Below are positions 44,257 to 53,011 of a DNA stretch of 64,000 nucleotides, one piece after another. The DNA is from Streptomyces seoulensis (GTDB lineage Bacteria; Actinomycetota; Actinomycetes; Streptomycetales; Streptomycetaceae). Made by a program: the position numbers and the translations under genes. The notes below the pieces were generated by a model. It saw only the letters and a list, made by a program, of their open reading frames with translations, was not told where the DNA came from and made no database searches. Where the stretch lies: the NCBI RefSeq assembly GCF_022846655.1, contig NZ_AP025667.1, forward strand, positions 1,711,001-1,775,000, in the 5' to 3' direction. Within the stretch, counting starts at the first letter, position 1. Every line of letters starts with the position of its first letter.

Positions 44257-44913
44257 TCACCAGCCGCGCGCGTGCCACTCCGGCAGGTGCGGGCGCTCGG
44301 CGCCGAGGCTGGTGTCGTCGCCGTGGCCGGGGTAGACCCAGGTCTCGTCCGGCAGCGCGTCGAAGATCTTCGTCTCCACGTCGCGGATCAGGCTGGCGAA
44401 CGCCTCGGGGTCCTGGTGCGTGTTGCCGACGCCGCCGGGGAAGAGGCAGTCGCCGGTGAAGACGTGCGGGTGGCCGTGCGGGTCGTCGTAGATCAGCGCG
44501 ATGGAGCCGGGCGTGTGCCCGACCAGGTGGCGCGCGGTCAGCTCGACCTGGCCCACCCTGATGACGTCCCCGTCGTCGACCGGCACGTCGGTGGCGACCG
44601 GGATGCCGGAGGCGTCCTCCCGCCCGGCGTACGTACGGGCGCCCGTGGCGCCGACGACCTCACCCAGTGCCTGCCAGTGGTCGCCGTGCTGGTGCGTGGT
44701 GACGACGGACGCGATGCCGTCCCGGCCGATCATGGTGAGGAGCGTGTCCGCCTCGGCGGCCGCGTCGATCAGGAGCTGCTCGTCGGTGGCCCGGCAACGC
44801 AGCAGATAGGCGTTGTTGTTCATCGGGCCGACCGCGACCTTCGTGATCATCAGGTCCTTGAGCTCGTGCACGTCCGCCGGTCCGCCGACCCTGACCTCGC
44901 CGCTGTACGTCAT
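44257..44913 (-). CDS. MBL-fold metallo-hydrolase
   Basis: Encodes 218 residues. The metal-binding motif THQHGDH (about residue 73), ARHLVGHTPGSIAL, FTGDCLFPGGVG and VYPGHGDDTSLG are those of the glyoxalase II-like metallo-beta-lactamase fold, and they hold two Zn or Fe ions. The probable substrate is a thioester or lactone; the neighbouring maleylpyruvate isomerase-like gene, which uses mycothiol, hints at a thiol-linked pathway. It converges with aroQ. Confidence 0.93.
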   Translation of the reverse strand: MTYSGEVRVGGPADVHELKDLMITKVAVGPMNNNAYLLRCRATDEQLLIDAAAEADTLLTMIGRDGIASVVTTHQHGDHWQALGEVVGATGARTYAGREDASGIPVATDVPVDDGDVIRVGQVELTARHLVGHTPGSIALIYDDPHGHPHVFTGDCLFPGGVGNTHQDPEAFASLIRDVETKIFDALPDETWVYPGHGDDTSLGAERPHLPEWHARGW

Positions 44914-44959
44914 GTCGATCAGCCTATAGCGGTACGGGGGTTGGCGGCCCGGCGCGGTG

Positions 44960-45646
44960 TCACAGCGGCGGGAGGGCGGGCAGCTCGCCGCCCTTCACCT
45001 CCAGGGCGATCCCGGCGCGGCGCCCGGCGAGCCAGCCCAGCAGATCGGCCGGCGTGCCGGTGACGGTGACCTCGGGGTCGGGAGCCTCCTGTCCCGTGCT
45101 CCACGCGCGCGTGCCGTCGGTGAGCAGCGTCGCGGGCACGTCGGGGTGGCCGAGGAAGCGCCGCGCCAGGAACTCCGTCTCGCGCTCGGTGAACTCGACC
45201 GGGAGATCCTCCAGCTCGTAGCCGATGCCGAGGTCGACGTGGTGCAGCTCGACCTCGGCCCAGCGCCGGAAGGGCAGCCGGGCCGCGACGTCGGTGACAC
45301 CGTTGCGCAGCTCCACGACGCGGGTCCAGTCACCCGGAGTCGAACCCGCCGCGTCGAACCGGGCCGCGCTGTCGCGTACGTCGCTGAGCTGGACGTCCAG
45401 CGGGCGCGGGGCGTCGCGCTCGATGTCGCCGTCGCGGCCCTCGGCGCTCACGTACATCGGGCGGCCGCCGAGGACGTTCACGAGCGCGTCTGCGTTACGG
45501 GCGACGTGGGCGAGGACATGTCCGCGTGTCCAGCCCGGAAGCCGTGACGGCTCGGCCAGTGCCGCGTTGTCCAGTGCGGCGGCAGCGCTGAGCAGCCGGT
45601 CCGTCGCTTGCCGTACACGGGCCAGGTCATGAGCGTGATCGGTCAT
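44960..45646 (-). CDS. Maleylpyruvate isomerase family mycothiol-dependent protein
   Basis: Encodes 228 residues from ATG 45646 (MTDHAHDLARVRQATDRLLS). MDMPI/DinB-type helical features are LPGWTRGHVLAHVARNADAL and WAEVELHHVDLGIGY, holding three metal-binding His residues. The C-terminal domain (VTVTGTPADLLGWLAGRRAG) is the one common to this family. TAGGGT ends 7 bases upstream of the ATG, suggesting a leaderless mRNA. The thiol cofactor in actinobacteria is mycothiol; the substrate is unknown. Confidence 0.92.
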   Translation of the reverse strand: MTDHAHDLARVRQATDRLLSAAAALDNAALAEPSRLPGWTRGHVLAHVARNADALVNVLGGRPMYVSAEGRDGDIERDAPRPLDVQLSDVRDSAARFDAAGSTPGDWTRVVELRNGVTDVAARLPFRRWAEVELHHVDLGIGYELEDLPVEFTERETEFLARRFLGHPDVPATLLTDGTRAWSTGQEAPDPEVTVTGTPADLLGWLAGRRAGIALEVKGGELPALPPL

Positions 45647-45791
45647 GGGGCCAGACCCTAGCCGGACCACACCTTCGGGTGAAGGTGACGAACATCCTCC
45701 GTAATTCGAAAGCACGTGCTATATCGTCGAAGGCGGCGTCGGGCATGCTGGACAGCGGGGGATTGTTATGCGTTCCGGGAACCGACCGGCG

Positions 45792-45814
45792 TTGTCAGTG
45801 GCTCCCCCTAGGCT
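45792..45814 (+). promoter_or_regulatory. RecA-NDp-type DNA-damage promoter of uvrA
   Basis: TTGTCAGTG, 8 bases, then TAGGCT: an exact match to the damage-promoter consensus. Predicted start near 45821, giving a leader of about 50 bases. Confidence 0.88.
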
Positions 45815-45871
45815 CGAAGAAGCACGGGGCCTCGGCCCCTGTCACTTCTCTGAAGAAAGGTGCGGACCGGC

Positions 45872-48800
45872 GTGGCCGACCGTCTCATCGTCCGTGGCGC
45901 GCGCGAGCACAACCTGAAGAATGTCTCGCTCGACCTGCCGCGTGACGCGCTCATCGTCTTCACGGGCCTGTCCGGGTCGGGCAAGTCCTCCCTGGCCTTC
46001 GACACCATCTTCGCCGAGGGCCAGCGCCGCTACGTGGAGTCGCTCTCCTCGTACGCCCGCCAGTTCCTCGGGCAGATGGACAAGCCCGACGTCGACTTCA
46101 TCGAGGGCCTCTCCCCGGCGGTCTCGATCGACCAGAAGTCGACCTCGCGCAACCCGCGCTCCACGGTCGGCACCATCACCGAGGTCTACGACTACCTGCG
46201 CCTGCTCTTCGCCCGCATCGGCAAGCCGCACTGCCCCGAGTGCGGCCGCCCGATCGCGCGCCAGTCGCCGCAGGCCATCGTGGACAGGGTTCTGGAGCTG
46301 CCCGAGGGCAGCCGCTTCCAGGTCCTCTCCCCGCTCGTGCGCGAGCGCAAGGGTGAGTTCGTCGACCTCTTCGCCGACCTCCAGACCAAGGGCTACTCGC
46401 GCGCCCGGGTCGACGGCCAGACCATCCAGTTGTCCGAGCCGCCGACGCTGAAGAAGCAGGAGAAGCACACCATCGAGGTGGTCGTCGACCGCCTCACGGT
46501 GAAGGACTCCGCCAAGCGCCGCCTCACCGACTCCGTCGAGACCGCCCTCGGCCTGTCCGGCGGCATGGTCGTGCTCGACTTCGTCGACCTCCCCGAGGAC
46601 GACCCCGAGCGCGAGCGCATGTTCTCGGAGCACCTGTACTGCACGTACGACGACCTGTCCTTCGAGGAGCTGGAGCCCCGCTCCTTCTCCTTCAACTCGC
46701 CCTTCGGCGCCTGCCCCGAGTGCACCGGCATCGGCACGCGCATGGAGGTCGACCCCGAGCTGATCGTCCCGGACGAGGACAAGTCCCTCGACGAGGGCGC
46801 GATCCACCCCTGGTCGCACGGCCACACCAAGGACTACTTCGGCCGTCTGATCAACGCCCTCGCGGACGCGCTCGGCTTCCGCACCGACATCCCCTTCGCC
46901 GGTCTGCCCCAGCGGGCGAAGAAGGCCCTGCTGTACGGCCACAAGACACAGATCGAGGTCCGGTACCGCAACCGGTACGGGCGGGAGCGGGTGTACACCA
47001 CCCCGTTCGAGGGCGCGGTGCCCTTCGTCAAGCGGCGGCACAGCGAGGCCGAGAGCGACGCCAGCCGCGAGCGCTTCGAGGGCTACATGCGCGAGGTGCC
47101 CTGCCCCTCCTGCGAGGGCACGCGTCTGAAGCCGATCGTCCTCGCGGTCTCCGTCATGGGGAAGTCCATCGCCGAGGTCTCCGCGATGTCGATCAGCGAC
47201 TGCGCGGACTTCCTGGGCGAGCTCAAGCTGAACGCCCGCGACAAGAAGATCGCCGAGCGCGTGCTGAAGGAGGTCAACGAGCGGCTGCGGTTCCTGGTCG
47301 ACGTCGGCCTGGACTACCTCTCCCTCAACCGCGCGGCGGGCACCCTCTCCGGCGGCGAGGCCCAGCGCATCCGGCTCGCCACCCAGATCGGCTCCGGCCT
47401 GGTCGGCGTCCTCTACGTCCTGGACGAGCCGTCCATCGGCCTGCACCAGCGCGACAACCACCGGCTGATCGAGACCCTGGTCCGGCTGCGGGACATGGGC
47501 AACACCCTCATCGTGGTCGAGCACGACGAGGACACCATCAAGGTCGCGGACTGGATCGTGGACATCGGTCCGGGCGCCGGTGAGCACGGCGGCAAGGTCG
47601 TCCACAGCGGTCACCTCAAGGAACTGCTCGCCAACACCGAGTCGCAGACCGGCCAGTACCTCTCCGGCCGCAAGGCCATCCCGCTCCCGGACGTGCGCCG
47701 GCCGCTCGACCCGTCCCGGCAGCTCGTCGTGCGCGGTGCCCGTGAGAACAACCTCCAGGACATCGACGTGTCCTTCCCGCTGGGTGTCTTCACGGCCGTC
47801 ACGGGTGTCTCCGGCTCGGGCAAGTCGACCCTGGTCAACGACATCCTCTACACCCACCTGGCCCGCGAGCTGAACGGCGCGCGCAACGTCCCCGGCCGCC
47901 ACACGCGCGTGGACGGCGACGACCTGGTGGACAAGGTCGTGCACGTCGACCAGTCGCCCATCGGCCGCACCCCGCGCTCCAACCCGGCGACGTACACCGG
48001 TGTCTTCGACCACGTCCGCAGGCTGTTCGCCGAGACCACCGAGGCGAAGGTGCGGGGCTACCAGCCCGGCCGCTTCTCCTTCAACGTCAAGGGCGGCCGC
48101 TGCGAGAACTGCTCGGGCGACGGCACGATCAAGATCGAGATGAACTTCCTCCCGGACGTGTACGTCCCGTGCGAGGTCTGCCACGGCGCCCGGTACAACC
48201 GGGAGACCCTGGAGGTCCACTACAAGGGCAAGTCCATCGCCGACGTGCTGAACATGCCGATCGAGGAGGCCACCGACTTCTTCGAGGCGGTGCCCGCCAT
48301 CTCCCGGCACCTGCGCACCCTGAAGGACGTCGGCCTCGGCTACGTCCGGCTCGGCCAGTCCGCCACCACCCTGTCCGGCGGCGAGGCGCAGCGCGTCAAG
48401 CTGGCGAGCGAGCTCCAGAAGCGCTCCACCGGCCGCACGGTCTACGTCCTGGACGAGCCGACCACCGGTCTGCACTTCGAGGACATCAGCAAGCTGCTGA
48501 AGGTCCTCTCCGGCCTGGTGGACAAGGGCAACACGGTCGTCGTCATCGAGCACAACCTCGATGTCGTCAAGACCGCCGACTGGGTCATCGACATGGGCCC
48601 GGAGGGCGGCGCCGGCGGCGGTTTCGTGGTCGCCGAGGGCACGCCCGAGGAGATCGCGGCGGTCCCGGCCAGCCACACCGGCAAGTTCCTGCGCGAGATC
48701 CTCGGCGCCGACCGCGTCAGCGACTCGGGTCCGGTGAATTCCCCGCGTGCGCGGAAGACTGCCAAGTCCGCCGCGACCAAGGCGACCGCCAAGAAGGCGG

Positions 48801-48904
48801 CGGCGAAGACGGTGACGGCGAAGGCCAACAGCACCGCCACCGCCAAGGCCCCTACGGCCAAGAAGACGGCCGCCAAGAAGGCGACGCGGGCCCCCAAGGC
48901 CTGA
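45872..48904 (+). CDS. uvrA: Excinuclease ABC subunit A
   Basis: Encodes 1010 residues from GTG 45872; a second GTG 12 bases upstream is less likely because it would abut the AAAGG site. Two ABC ATPase modules are present: Walker [10 protein letters not shown] (about residue 31) and GVSGSGKST (about 650), with signatures [14 protein letters not shown] and [14 protein letters not shown]. Zinc-finger pairs [15 protein letters not shown] and [14 protein letters not shown] are visible. The last 55 residues form a Lys/Ala-rich tail ([14 protein letters not shown]) like histone H1 or HupS, absent in E. coli UvrA. UvrA recognises DNA damage and loads UvrB. Confidence 0.98.
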   Translation: MADRLIVRGAREHNLKNVSLDLPRDALIVFTGLSGSGKSSLAFDTIFAEGQRRYVESLSSYARQFLGQMDKPDVDFIEGLSPAVSIDQKSTSRNPRSTVGTITEVYDYLRLLFARIGKPHCPECGRPIARQSPQAIVDRVLELPEGSRFQVLSPLVRERKGEFVDLFADLQTKGYSRARVDGQTIQLSEPPTLKKQEKHTIEVVVDRLTVKDSAKRRLTDSVETALGLSGGMVVLDFVDLPEDDPERERMFSEHLYCTYDDLSFEELEPRSFSFNSPFGACPECTGIGTRMEVDPELIVPDEDKSLDEGAIHPWSHGHTKDYFGRLINALADALGFRTDIPFAGLPQRAKKALLYGHKTQIEVRYRNRYGRERVYTTPFEGAVPFVKRRHSEAESDASRERFEGYMREVPCPSCEGTRLKPIVLAVSVMGKSIAEVSAMSISDCADFLGELKLNARDKKIAERVLKEVNERLRFLVDVGLDYLSLNRAAGTLSGGEAQRIRLATQIGSGLVGVLYVLDEPSIGLHQRDNHRLIETLVRLRDMGNTLIVVEHDEDTIKVADWIVDIGPGAGEHGGKVVHSGHLKELLANTESQTGQYLSGRKAIPLPDVRRPLDPSRQLVVRGARENNLQDIDVSFPLGVFTAVTGVSGSGKSTLVNDILYTHLARELNGARNVPGRHTRVDGDDLVDKVVHVDQSPIGRTPRSNPATYTGVFDHVRRLFAETTEAKVRGYQPGRFSFNVKGGRCENCSGDGTIKIEMNFLPDVYVPCEVCHGARYNRETLEVHYKGKSIADVLNMPIEEATDFFEAVPAISRHLRTLKDVGLGYVRLGQSATTLSGGEAQRVKLASELQKRSTGRTVYVLDEPTTGLHFEDISKLLKVLSGLVDKGNTVVVIEHNLDVVKTADWVIDMGPEGGAGGGFVVAEGTPEEIAAVPASHTGKFLREILGADRVSDSGPVNSPRARKTAKSAATKATAKKAAAKTVTAKANSTATAKAPTAKKTAAKKATRAPKA

Positions 48905-48935
48905 CGCCGGTCCGCCGGCCGGCCCTTCGCGTCGA

Positions 48936-48968
48936 CGGCGCCTCGCGGGACGTTCTCGTGAGGCGCCG
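48936..48968. terminator. Bidirectional terminator between uvrA and the sugar kinase gene
   Basis: CGGCGCCTC pairs perfectly with GAGGCGCCG (9 bp) between two convergent genes. Confidence 0.7.
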
Positions 48969-48984
48969 CTCGTCGTTCATCCGG

Positions 48985-49896
48985 TCACAGCTCGCCCAGC
49001 TCGGCCGCGTACGGAGGCTCGGCACCCGCACGCGAGCAGGTGATCGCCGCCGCGCGCGCGGCGAAGCCGAGCAGCCGCTGCCAGGCGTCCGGGCCCAGCG
49101 CGGCGAGCGCTCGCGCGGAGAGCGCGTCCAGGGCGGAAAGCCCGTGCAGCAGGGCCGCGTTCACCGTGTCCCCGGCACCGATGGTGTCCACGACCTCGAC
49201 CTTCTCACCGGGTACTCGGTGCTCCGAGCCGTCGGCGGTGAAGACCGTGAGGCCGTCGCCGCCCCGCGTGACCACCACGGCCGAGGGTCCTGCGGCCAGC
49301 CACTCGCGCGGGGTGCCGCCCAGCCACTCGGCGTCCTCCTCGGACAGCTTCAGCAGCGTCACCGAGGGCAGCCAGCCCCGGAAACGCTCGCGGTAGGCAT
49401 CCGCGTCCGGGATCAGCCCCGCCCGGATGTTGGGGTCGAGCGCGGTGAACAGGCCCTGCGCGGCGGCCGACCGCATCAGCTCCTCGTAGGCGCTCGCCCC
49501 CGGCTCCAGGACGAGTGAGCAGGTGCCGAAGGACACCGCGCGGGTGCCCTCGGGCAGGGCGGCCGGTGCGGTGTAGAGACGGTCGGCGGTGCCTTCGACG
49601 TAGAAGGAGTACGCCGCCGAGCCGCCGGAGTCGATGGTGGCCACCGCGAGCGTGGTCGGCTCGGGACCGCGCTGCACCCGGGACACGTCCACCCCCGCCT
49701 GCCGGAGTCCGTCGAGCAGGGCCTCGCCGAAGGCGTCGTGCGAGGCGCGCGAGGCGAAGGCGGTCGGCGAACCCAGCCGGCCGAGGGCCACGGCGGTGTT
49801 GAACGGGCCGCCGCCGAGCGCCGGTCGGAGGCCGGCCAGGGCGCCACGGCCCTGCGGTACCAGGTCGATCAGTGCCTCACCGGCGACGACGATCAC
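48985..49896 (-). CDS. PfkB-family carbohydrate kinase (fructokinase-like)
   Basis: Encodes 303 residues from GTG 49896, which overlaps the stop of the LacI gene (GTGA). PfkB signatures are LGGGPFNTAVALGRLGSPTA near the start and DTIGAGDTVNAALLHGLSAL near the end. The closest known activities are fructokinase and 2-keto-3-deoxygluconate kinase. It is coupled to a LacI regulator but no sugar transporter or hydrolase is next to it, so the inducing sugar is not clear. Confidence 0.92.
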   Translation of the reverse strand: MIVVAGEALIDLVPQGRGALAGLRPALGGGPFNTAVALGRLGSPTAFASRASHDAFGEALLDGLRQAGVDVSRVQRGPEPTTLAVATIDSGGSAAYSFYVEGTADRLYTAPAALPEGTRAVSFGTCSLVLEPGASAYEELMRSAAAQGLFTALDPNIRAGLIPDADAYRERFRGWLPSVTLLKLSEEDAEWLGGTPREWLAAGPSAVVVTRGGDGLTVFTADGSEHRVPGEKVEVVDTIGAGDTVNAALLHGLSALDALSARALAALGPDAWQRLLGFAARAAAITCSRAGAEPPYAAELGEL

Positions 49897-51014
49897 GAGG
49901 TGGTTCCCTTCTCGGACTGCGAGGTTGGTTCTGTCCTCCTCCCGGCATCAGCCGGGGGAGGGGCTTCGGCGTCGCCCGGCCGGGGCTCCGGGCACCCGCA
50001 GGAGGCGCGGTGGACGAAGGCGCAGGGCAGCCGTACGGTCCCGGTCGCCCGGTCCGGCTCCGCCAGGCGGTCCAGCAGGACCCGGACGGCCCGGGCGCCC
50101 ATCTCCCGGCTGGGCTGGGCGATCGCGGTGAGCCGGGGCGCGAAAAGATCGGCCCAGGCGAAGTCGTCGAAGCAGCACAGGGCGATGTCACCGGGCACGC
50201 TCAGGCCGCGCCCGCGCAGAGCGCGCAGGGCGCCGATCGTCATCGCGTTGTTGGCCGTGACCAGTGCCGTGGGCGCAGCGGGCAGGGAGAGCAGCGCGGC
50301 CGTGGCCCGCTCGGCACCGGTGGACTCGGAGCTGCCGGACACCACGAGTTCCTCGTCGAGGGCCAGCCCCGCGGCGGCGAGGCCCTGCCGGTAGCCCGCG
50401 ATCCGCTCACTGGTGGTGCTGAGCCCCGGCAGCCCGGCGACCAGGCCGATCCGCCGGTGTCCCAGCGTGGCGAGGTGGCTGACCAGTTCGGCCATGGGGC
50501 CCGAGTTCTCGGCGCAGACCTGGTCGAAGGGCTCTTGGCCGAGGAGGTCGCCCTCGGGGCCGGTGGGTCCGAGCACCCGGTCCAGCAGCACCGTGGGCAC
50601 GGACTGGCGGCGGAGGTAGGCCACGAGATCGCCGGGCTCGGCCGAGGGAGCGACGATCATGCCGTCCACCCGCCGCTCGTGCAGCAGTTGGACGACCTTC
50701 AGCTCGTGCTCGGGGTCGTCGTGCGGGTCCGCGATCAGCAGGCTGTAGCCCGCTTCGAGCGCGGCCGCCTCCACGCCCTGGAGGATCTCCGTGAAGTACG
50801 GGTTGCTGATCGCCGACACCGCGAGCCCGATGGAGCGGGTCCGTGAGGTCACCAGGGACCGGGCGAGCGAGTTGGGCGTGTAGCCGAGGGCGTCGACGGC
50901 GTCCAGCACGGCCTGCCGGGTGTGGGGGAGCACCGGGCGCGTGCCGTTGAGCACGTGGGAGACGGTCGCCACGGAGACACCGGCGCTCCGGGCCACGTCG
51001 GCCATGGTGGGCAT
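49893..51014 (-). CDS. LacI family transcriptional regulator
   Basis: Encodes 373 residues from ATG 51014 with GGAGGGGAAG upstream. The N-terminal helix-turn-helix is TMADVARSAGVSVATVSHVL with hinge YTPNSLARSL, followed by a periplasmic-binding-protein-like sensor with SIGLAVSAISNPYFTEILQG. The C-terminal 35 residues add a Cys-Gly-Cys and acidic tail. It controls itself and the coupled kinase, probably through the large operator 117 bases upstream. Confidence 0.95.
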   Translation of the reverse strand: MPTMADVARSAGVSVATVSHVLNGTRPVLPHTRQAVLDAVDALGYTPNSLARSLVTSRTRSIGLAVSAISNPYFTEILQGVEAAALEAGYSLLIADPHDDPEHELKVVQLLHERRVDGMIVAPSAEPGDLVAYLRRQSVPTVLLDRVLGPTGPEGDLLGQEPFDQVCAENSGPMAELVSHLATLGHRRIGLVAGLPGLSTTSERIAGYRQGLAAAGLALDEELVVSGSSESTGAERATAALLSLPAAPTALVTANNAMTIGALRALRGRGLSVPGDIALCCFDDFAWADLFAPRLTAIAQPSREMGARAVRVLLDRLAEPDRATGTVRLPCAFVHRASCGCPEPRPGDAEAPPPADAGRRTEPTSQSEKGTTS

Positions 51015-51130
51015 CGCGCTTCCCCTCCGAGGTGTGAAGTTGACCGTCCCCGTCCGATAACGGCCGGGGAGGCGGACCCCGGCGCTCGCCGCGGTCCTCC
51101 GGGCGGGAAAGTATCCCATCGGCCACTCGC

Positions 51131-51160
51131 GCGTAAACGCTTGCGCAAGCGCTTACGCGT
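51131..51160. promoter_or_regulatory. LacI-family operator upstream of the LacI-kinase operon
   Basis: GCGTAAACGCTTGCGCAAGC, continuing to GCTTACGCGT, is a nearly perfect long palindrome with a CGCTTGCGCAAGCG core. An AAGCGCTT submotif overlaps it, so it may hold two overlapping sites. Confidence 0.75.
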
Positions 51161-51279
51161 ACTCCCGTGCCCGGAGACACCCCCACGCCCGGGCTTTCCC
51201 CGCGCCCGCCCCGCCCCGGATGCGCCCCCTGCGCCCCGATAAGGTCGCCCTGCACACCCCCTGACCTGTGGAGACACCG

Positions 51280-51702
51280 ATGCCCGCCCGATCGTCCGCG
51301 AGCCGTCGTACCGTCCTTCGAGGAGCCGCCGTGGCGCCGGTCGCCGGACTCGGTCTGGCCGCCTGCTCGGCGCCCGGGGAGCAGGCCGCTTCGGCGGCCA
51401 CGTCCTCCGTCGACCTGGGGGCCGAGGGTGAGGTGGCCAAGGGTGCGGCGAAGCTCTACCGCGATCACGGCGTGGTGGTCAGCCGGGACGCCGCGGGCGG
51501 CCTGAAGGCGTACAGCCTGGTCTGCACGCACGCGGGGTGCGTGATCAACAAGCTGCGGGGCACGACCTTGGTCTGCCCCTGCCACGGCAGCGAGTTCGAC
51601 GCCGTCACCGGCAAGGTCGTCCAGGCGCCGGCGACCGAGCCGCTGGCCGAGCTGCCGGTGAAGGTCTCGGACGGCCGGATCGTCGCCGGCCCGGCCGCCT
51701 GA
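51280..51702 (+). CDS. Rieske (2Fe-2S) lipoprotein
   Basis: Encodes 140 residues. ATG 51280 is chosen because GGAG lies 7 bases upstream. The signal has twin arginines (SRRTVLRGAAVAPVAG) followed by LAAC, a lipobox, so the folded protein is likely exported by Tat and lipid-anchored. The Rieske cluster ligands are CTHAGCVIN and CPCHGSEFDA. It is a small, independent Rieske electron-transfer protein; it lacks the membrane helices of the cytochrome bc1 subunit. Its redox partner is unknown. Confidence 0.93.
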   Translation: MPARSSASRRTVLRGAAVAPVAGLGLAACSAPGEQAASAATSSVDLGAEGEVAKGAAKLYRDHGVVVSRDAAGGLKAYSLVCTHAGCVINKLRGTTLVCPCHGSEFDAVTGKVVQAPATEPLAELPVKVSDGRIVAGPAA

Positions 51703-51712
51703 CGGCTTTGCT

Positions 51713-51738
51713 CACCCCCCCGCTCGGAGCGGGTGGGG
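51713..51738 (+). terminator. Probable terminator of the Rieske gene
   Basis: CCCC/CCCGCT pairs with AGCGGG/GGGG with a 3-base loop and one mismatch, 11 bases after the stop and before the convergent XRE gene. Confidence 0.5.
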
Positions 51739-51739
51739 A

Positions 51740-52687
51740 TCACTCCCACTCCCAGGCGATCCCCACCGTCCCCGGCCGCACCCGCGGCTCGACCACGTGG
51801 ACGCTGCGGTGCGGCTCGCTGACCGCGAGCTCCTGCCGTCCCGCGCGGGGTGCCGCGGGGGAGAACTGGGTGAACCGGTGGCAGCGGGCCGGCAGCGCGG
51901 ACGCGTCGAAGCGCACCTGCAGCGCGTACTGACCGCCCGGTGAGCCGAAGCGGTGGACGTACTCGTGCGAGGCGTCGGCGGTGCCGTCGGTGATGCCGTA
52001 CCGGAACAGGAAGGTGTCGCCGGTGCGCAGCCGGGTGCCGAAGAGCAGCTCGGCCACCAGGACGCCGGTGTCCCGGTCCAGCCGGACGCGGCCGGTGCGG
52101 CAGTTCTCCAGCGCCTGGACGGCCATGTCGTCCGGACGGCAGCCGGGGTCGCCGTGGTGCACGGCGACGAAGCGGTCCACGCCGTCGCGGTGGGCCCGCA
52201 CGATGTGCTCGGACTCGCGGCTCGCCAGCTCGCGCCGCCCCCCGATGCGGACCCGCTCGCTGTGGCCGAGGGTGTGCATGCCGCCGTCCGCGGACCAGTC
52301 CAGCTCCGCCCGGAGCCGGTCCAGCGTGTCGGACGCCTCGATCAGGGAGCGGTAGGAGCGGGGCGCCGGCCGGTCCCCGTCGGCCGGCTCGGGCGCCTCG
52401 GCCAGCAGCCTGATCAGGGACTCCTCCGGCAGCCGGAGGATCTCCTCCAGCGCGCGCACGGCGCGCAGCGACTCGGGGCGCTGGGGGCGGCGGGCGCCCT
52501 GCTGCCAGTAGCTGAGGCTGGTCACGCCGACTTTCACCCCGTGGCGTGAGAGATGGTGCTGCACGCGCTGGAGCGGCAGCCCGCGAGCGGCTATCGCGGC
52601 ACGCAGCGCCACATGGAAGGGACCGCCCCGCAGGGCCGTCTCCAGCTCGGCTGGGGCGAGGTCCGGGTGCTCTGTGACATGCGGCAT
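51740..52687 (-). CDS. XRE-family transcriptional regulator
   Basis: Encodes 315 residues. The N-terminal helix-turn-helix covers about residues 25-85 (IAARGLPLQRVQHHLSRHG then TSLSYWQQGARRPQRPES). The remaining 210 residues contain beta-rich sequence (VRIGGRRELASRESEHIVRA, FLFRYGITDGT), which may be an uncharacterised sensor domain. I know of no named ligand. It is divergent from uvrC across 324 bases that hold the DnaA boxes. Confidence 0.83.
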   Translation of the reverse strand: MPHVTEHPDLAPAELETALRGGPFHVALRAAIAARGLPLQRVQHHLSRHGVKVGVTSLSYWQQGARRPQRPESLRAVRALEEILRLPEESLIRLLAEAPEPADGDRPAPRSYRSLIEASDTLDRLRAELDWSADGGMHTLGHSERVRIGGRRELASRESEHIVRAHRDGVDRFVAVHHGDPGCRPDDMAVQALENCRTGRVRLDRDTGVLVAELLFGTRLRTGDTFLFRYGITDGTADASHEYVHRFGSPGGQYALQVRFDASALPARCHRFTQFSPAAPRAGRQELAVSEPHRSVHVVEPRVRPGTVGIAWEWE

Positions 52688-52918
52688 GCACAGAAGCCTT
52701 TCTGTGAGGTGTCACCACGGCTGGTCAGACCGCGGTGCGGGGTCGTGTGCCACCCCGTGGGGCTCCGGGGGCGCGCTCGCGTGCGGGCACGCCGTTCGCG
52801 TGCGCCGAGTGCGCGGCCCCGAGTTCCCCCGCATTGAAGCGTGTTGACCAGACCCCGACAACACCCCGGGCGACGCCATGGCCTGGATCGTGACGCCTCG
52901 GGACCCCGGCCGCCACCG

Positions 52919-52927
52919 TTGTCCACA
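52919..52927 (+). promoter_or_regulatory. DnaA box, perfect TTGTCCACA
   Basis: Matches the preferred Streptomyces DnaA box exactly; 43 bases (about four turns) from the next identical box, same orientation. Confidence 0.7.
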
Positions 52928-52961
52928 GGCTGGTCGGGCGCCCCCGCCGGCGTCGTCACCC

Positions 52962-52970
52962 TTGTCCACA
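52962..52970 (+). promoter_or_regulatory. Second DnaA box, perfect TTGTCCACA
   Basis: Identical to the box at 52919 including the next two bases (GG), and ends 11 bases before the uvrC promoter element. Confidence 0.7.
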
Positions 52971-52981
52971 GGCCCGGCGCG

Positions 52982-53004
52982 GTGTCGGCGCTCGCCAGTA
53001 GGGT
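52982..53004 (+). promoter_or_regulatory. Weaker RecA-NDp-type promoter of uvrC
   Basis: GTGTCGGCG, 8 bases, then TAGGGT; two mismatches to TTGTCRGTG. The -10 ends 7 bases before the ATG, so uvrC mRNA is probably leaderless. Confidence 0.65.
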
Positions 53005-53011
53005 GTGAGTC

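Larger units (their letters stand above)
52688..53011. other. 324-bp divergent intergenic region with two DnaA boxes and the uvrC promoter
   Basis: The uvrC-proximal half holds two perfect TTGTCCACA boxes (52919-52927 and 52962-52970) and then the damage-type promoter at 52982-53004. The regulator-proximal half has only GC-rich short repeats. I see no extra gene. Confidence 0.8.

Noticed and set aside
45842..48676. A 2.8-kb open frame on the minus strand opposite uvrA
   Set aside because: Antisense shadow of uvrA with acidic, Leu/Asp/Val low-complexity translation.
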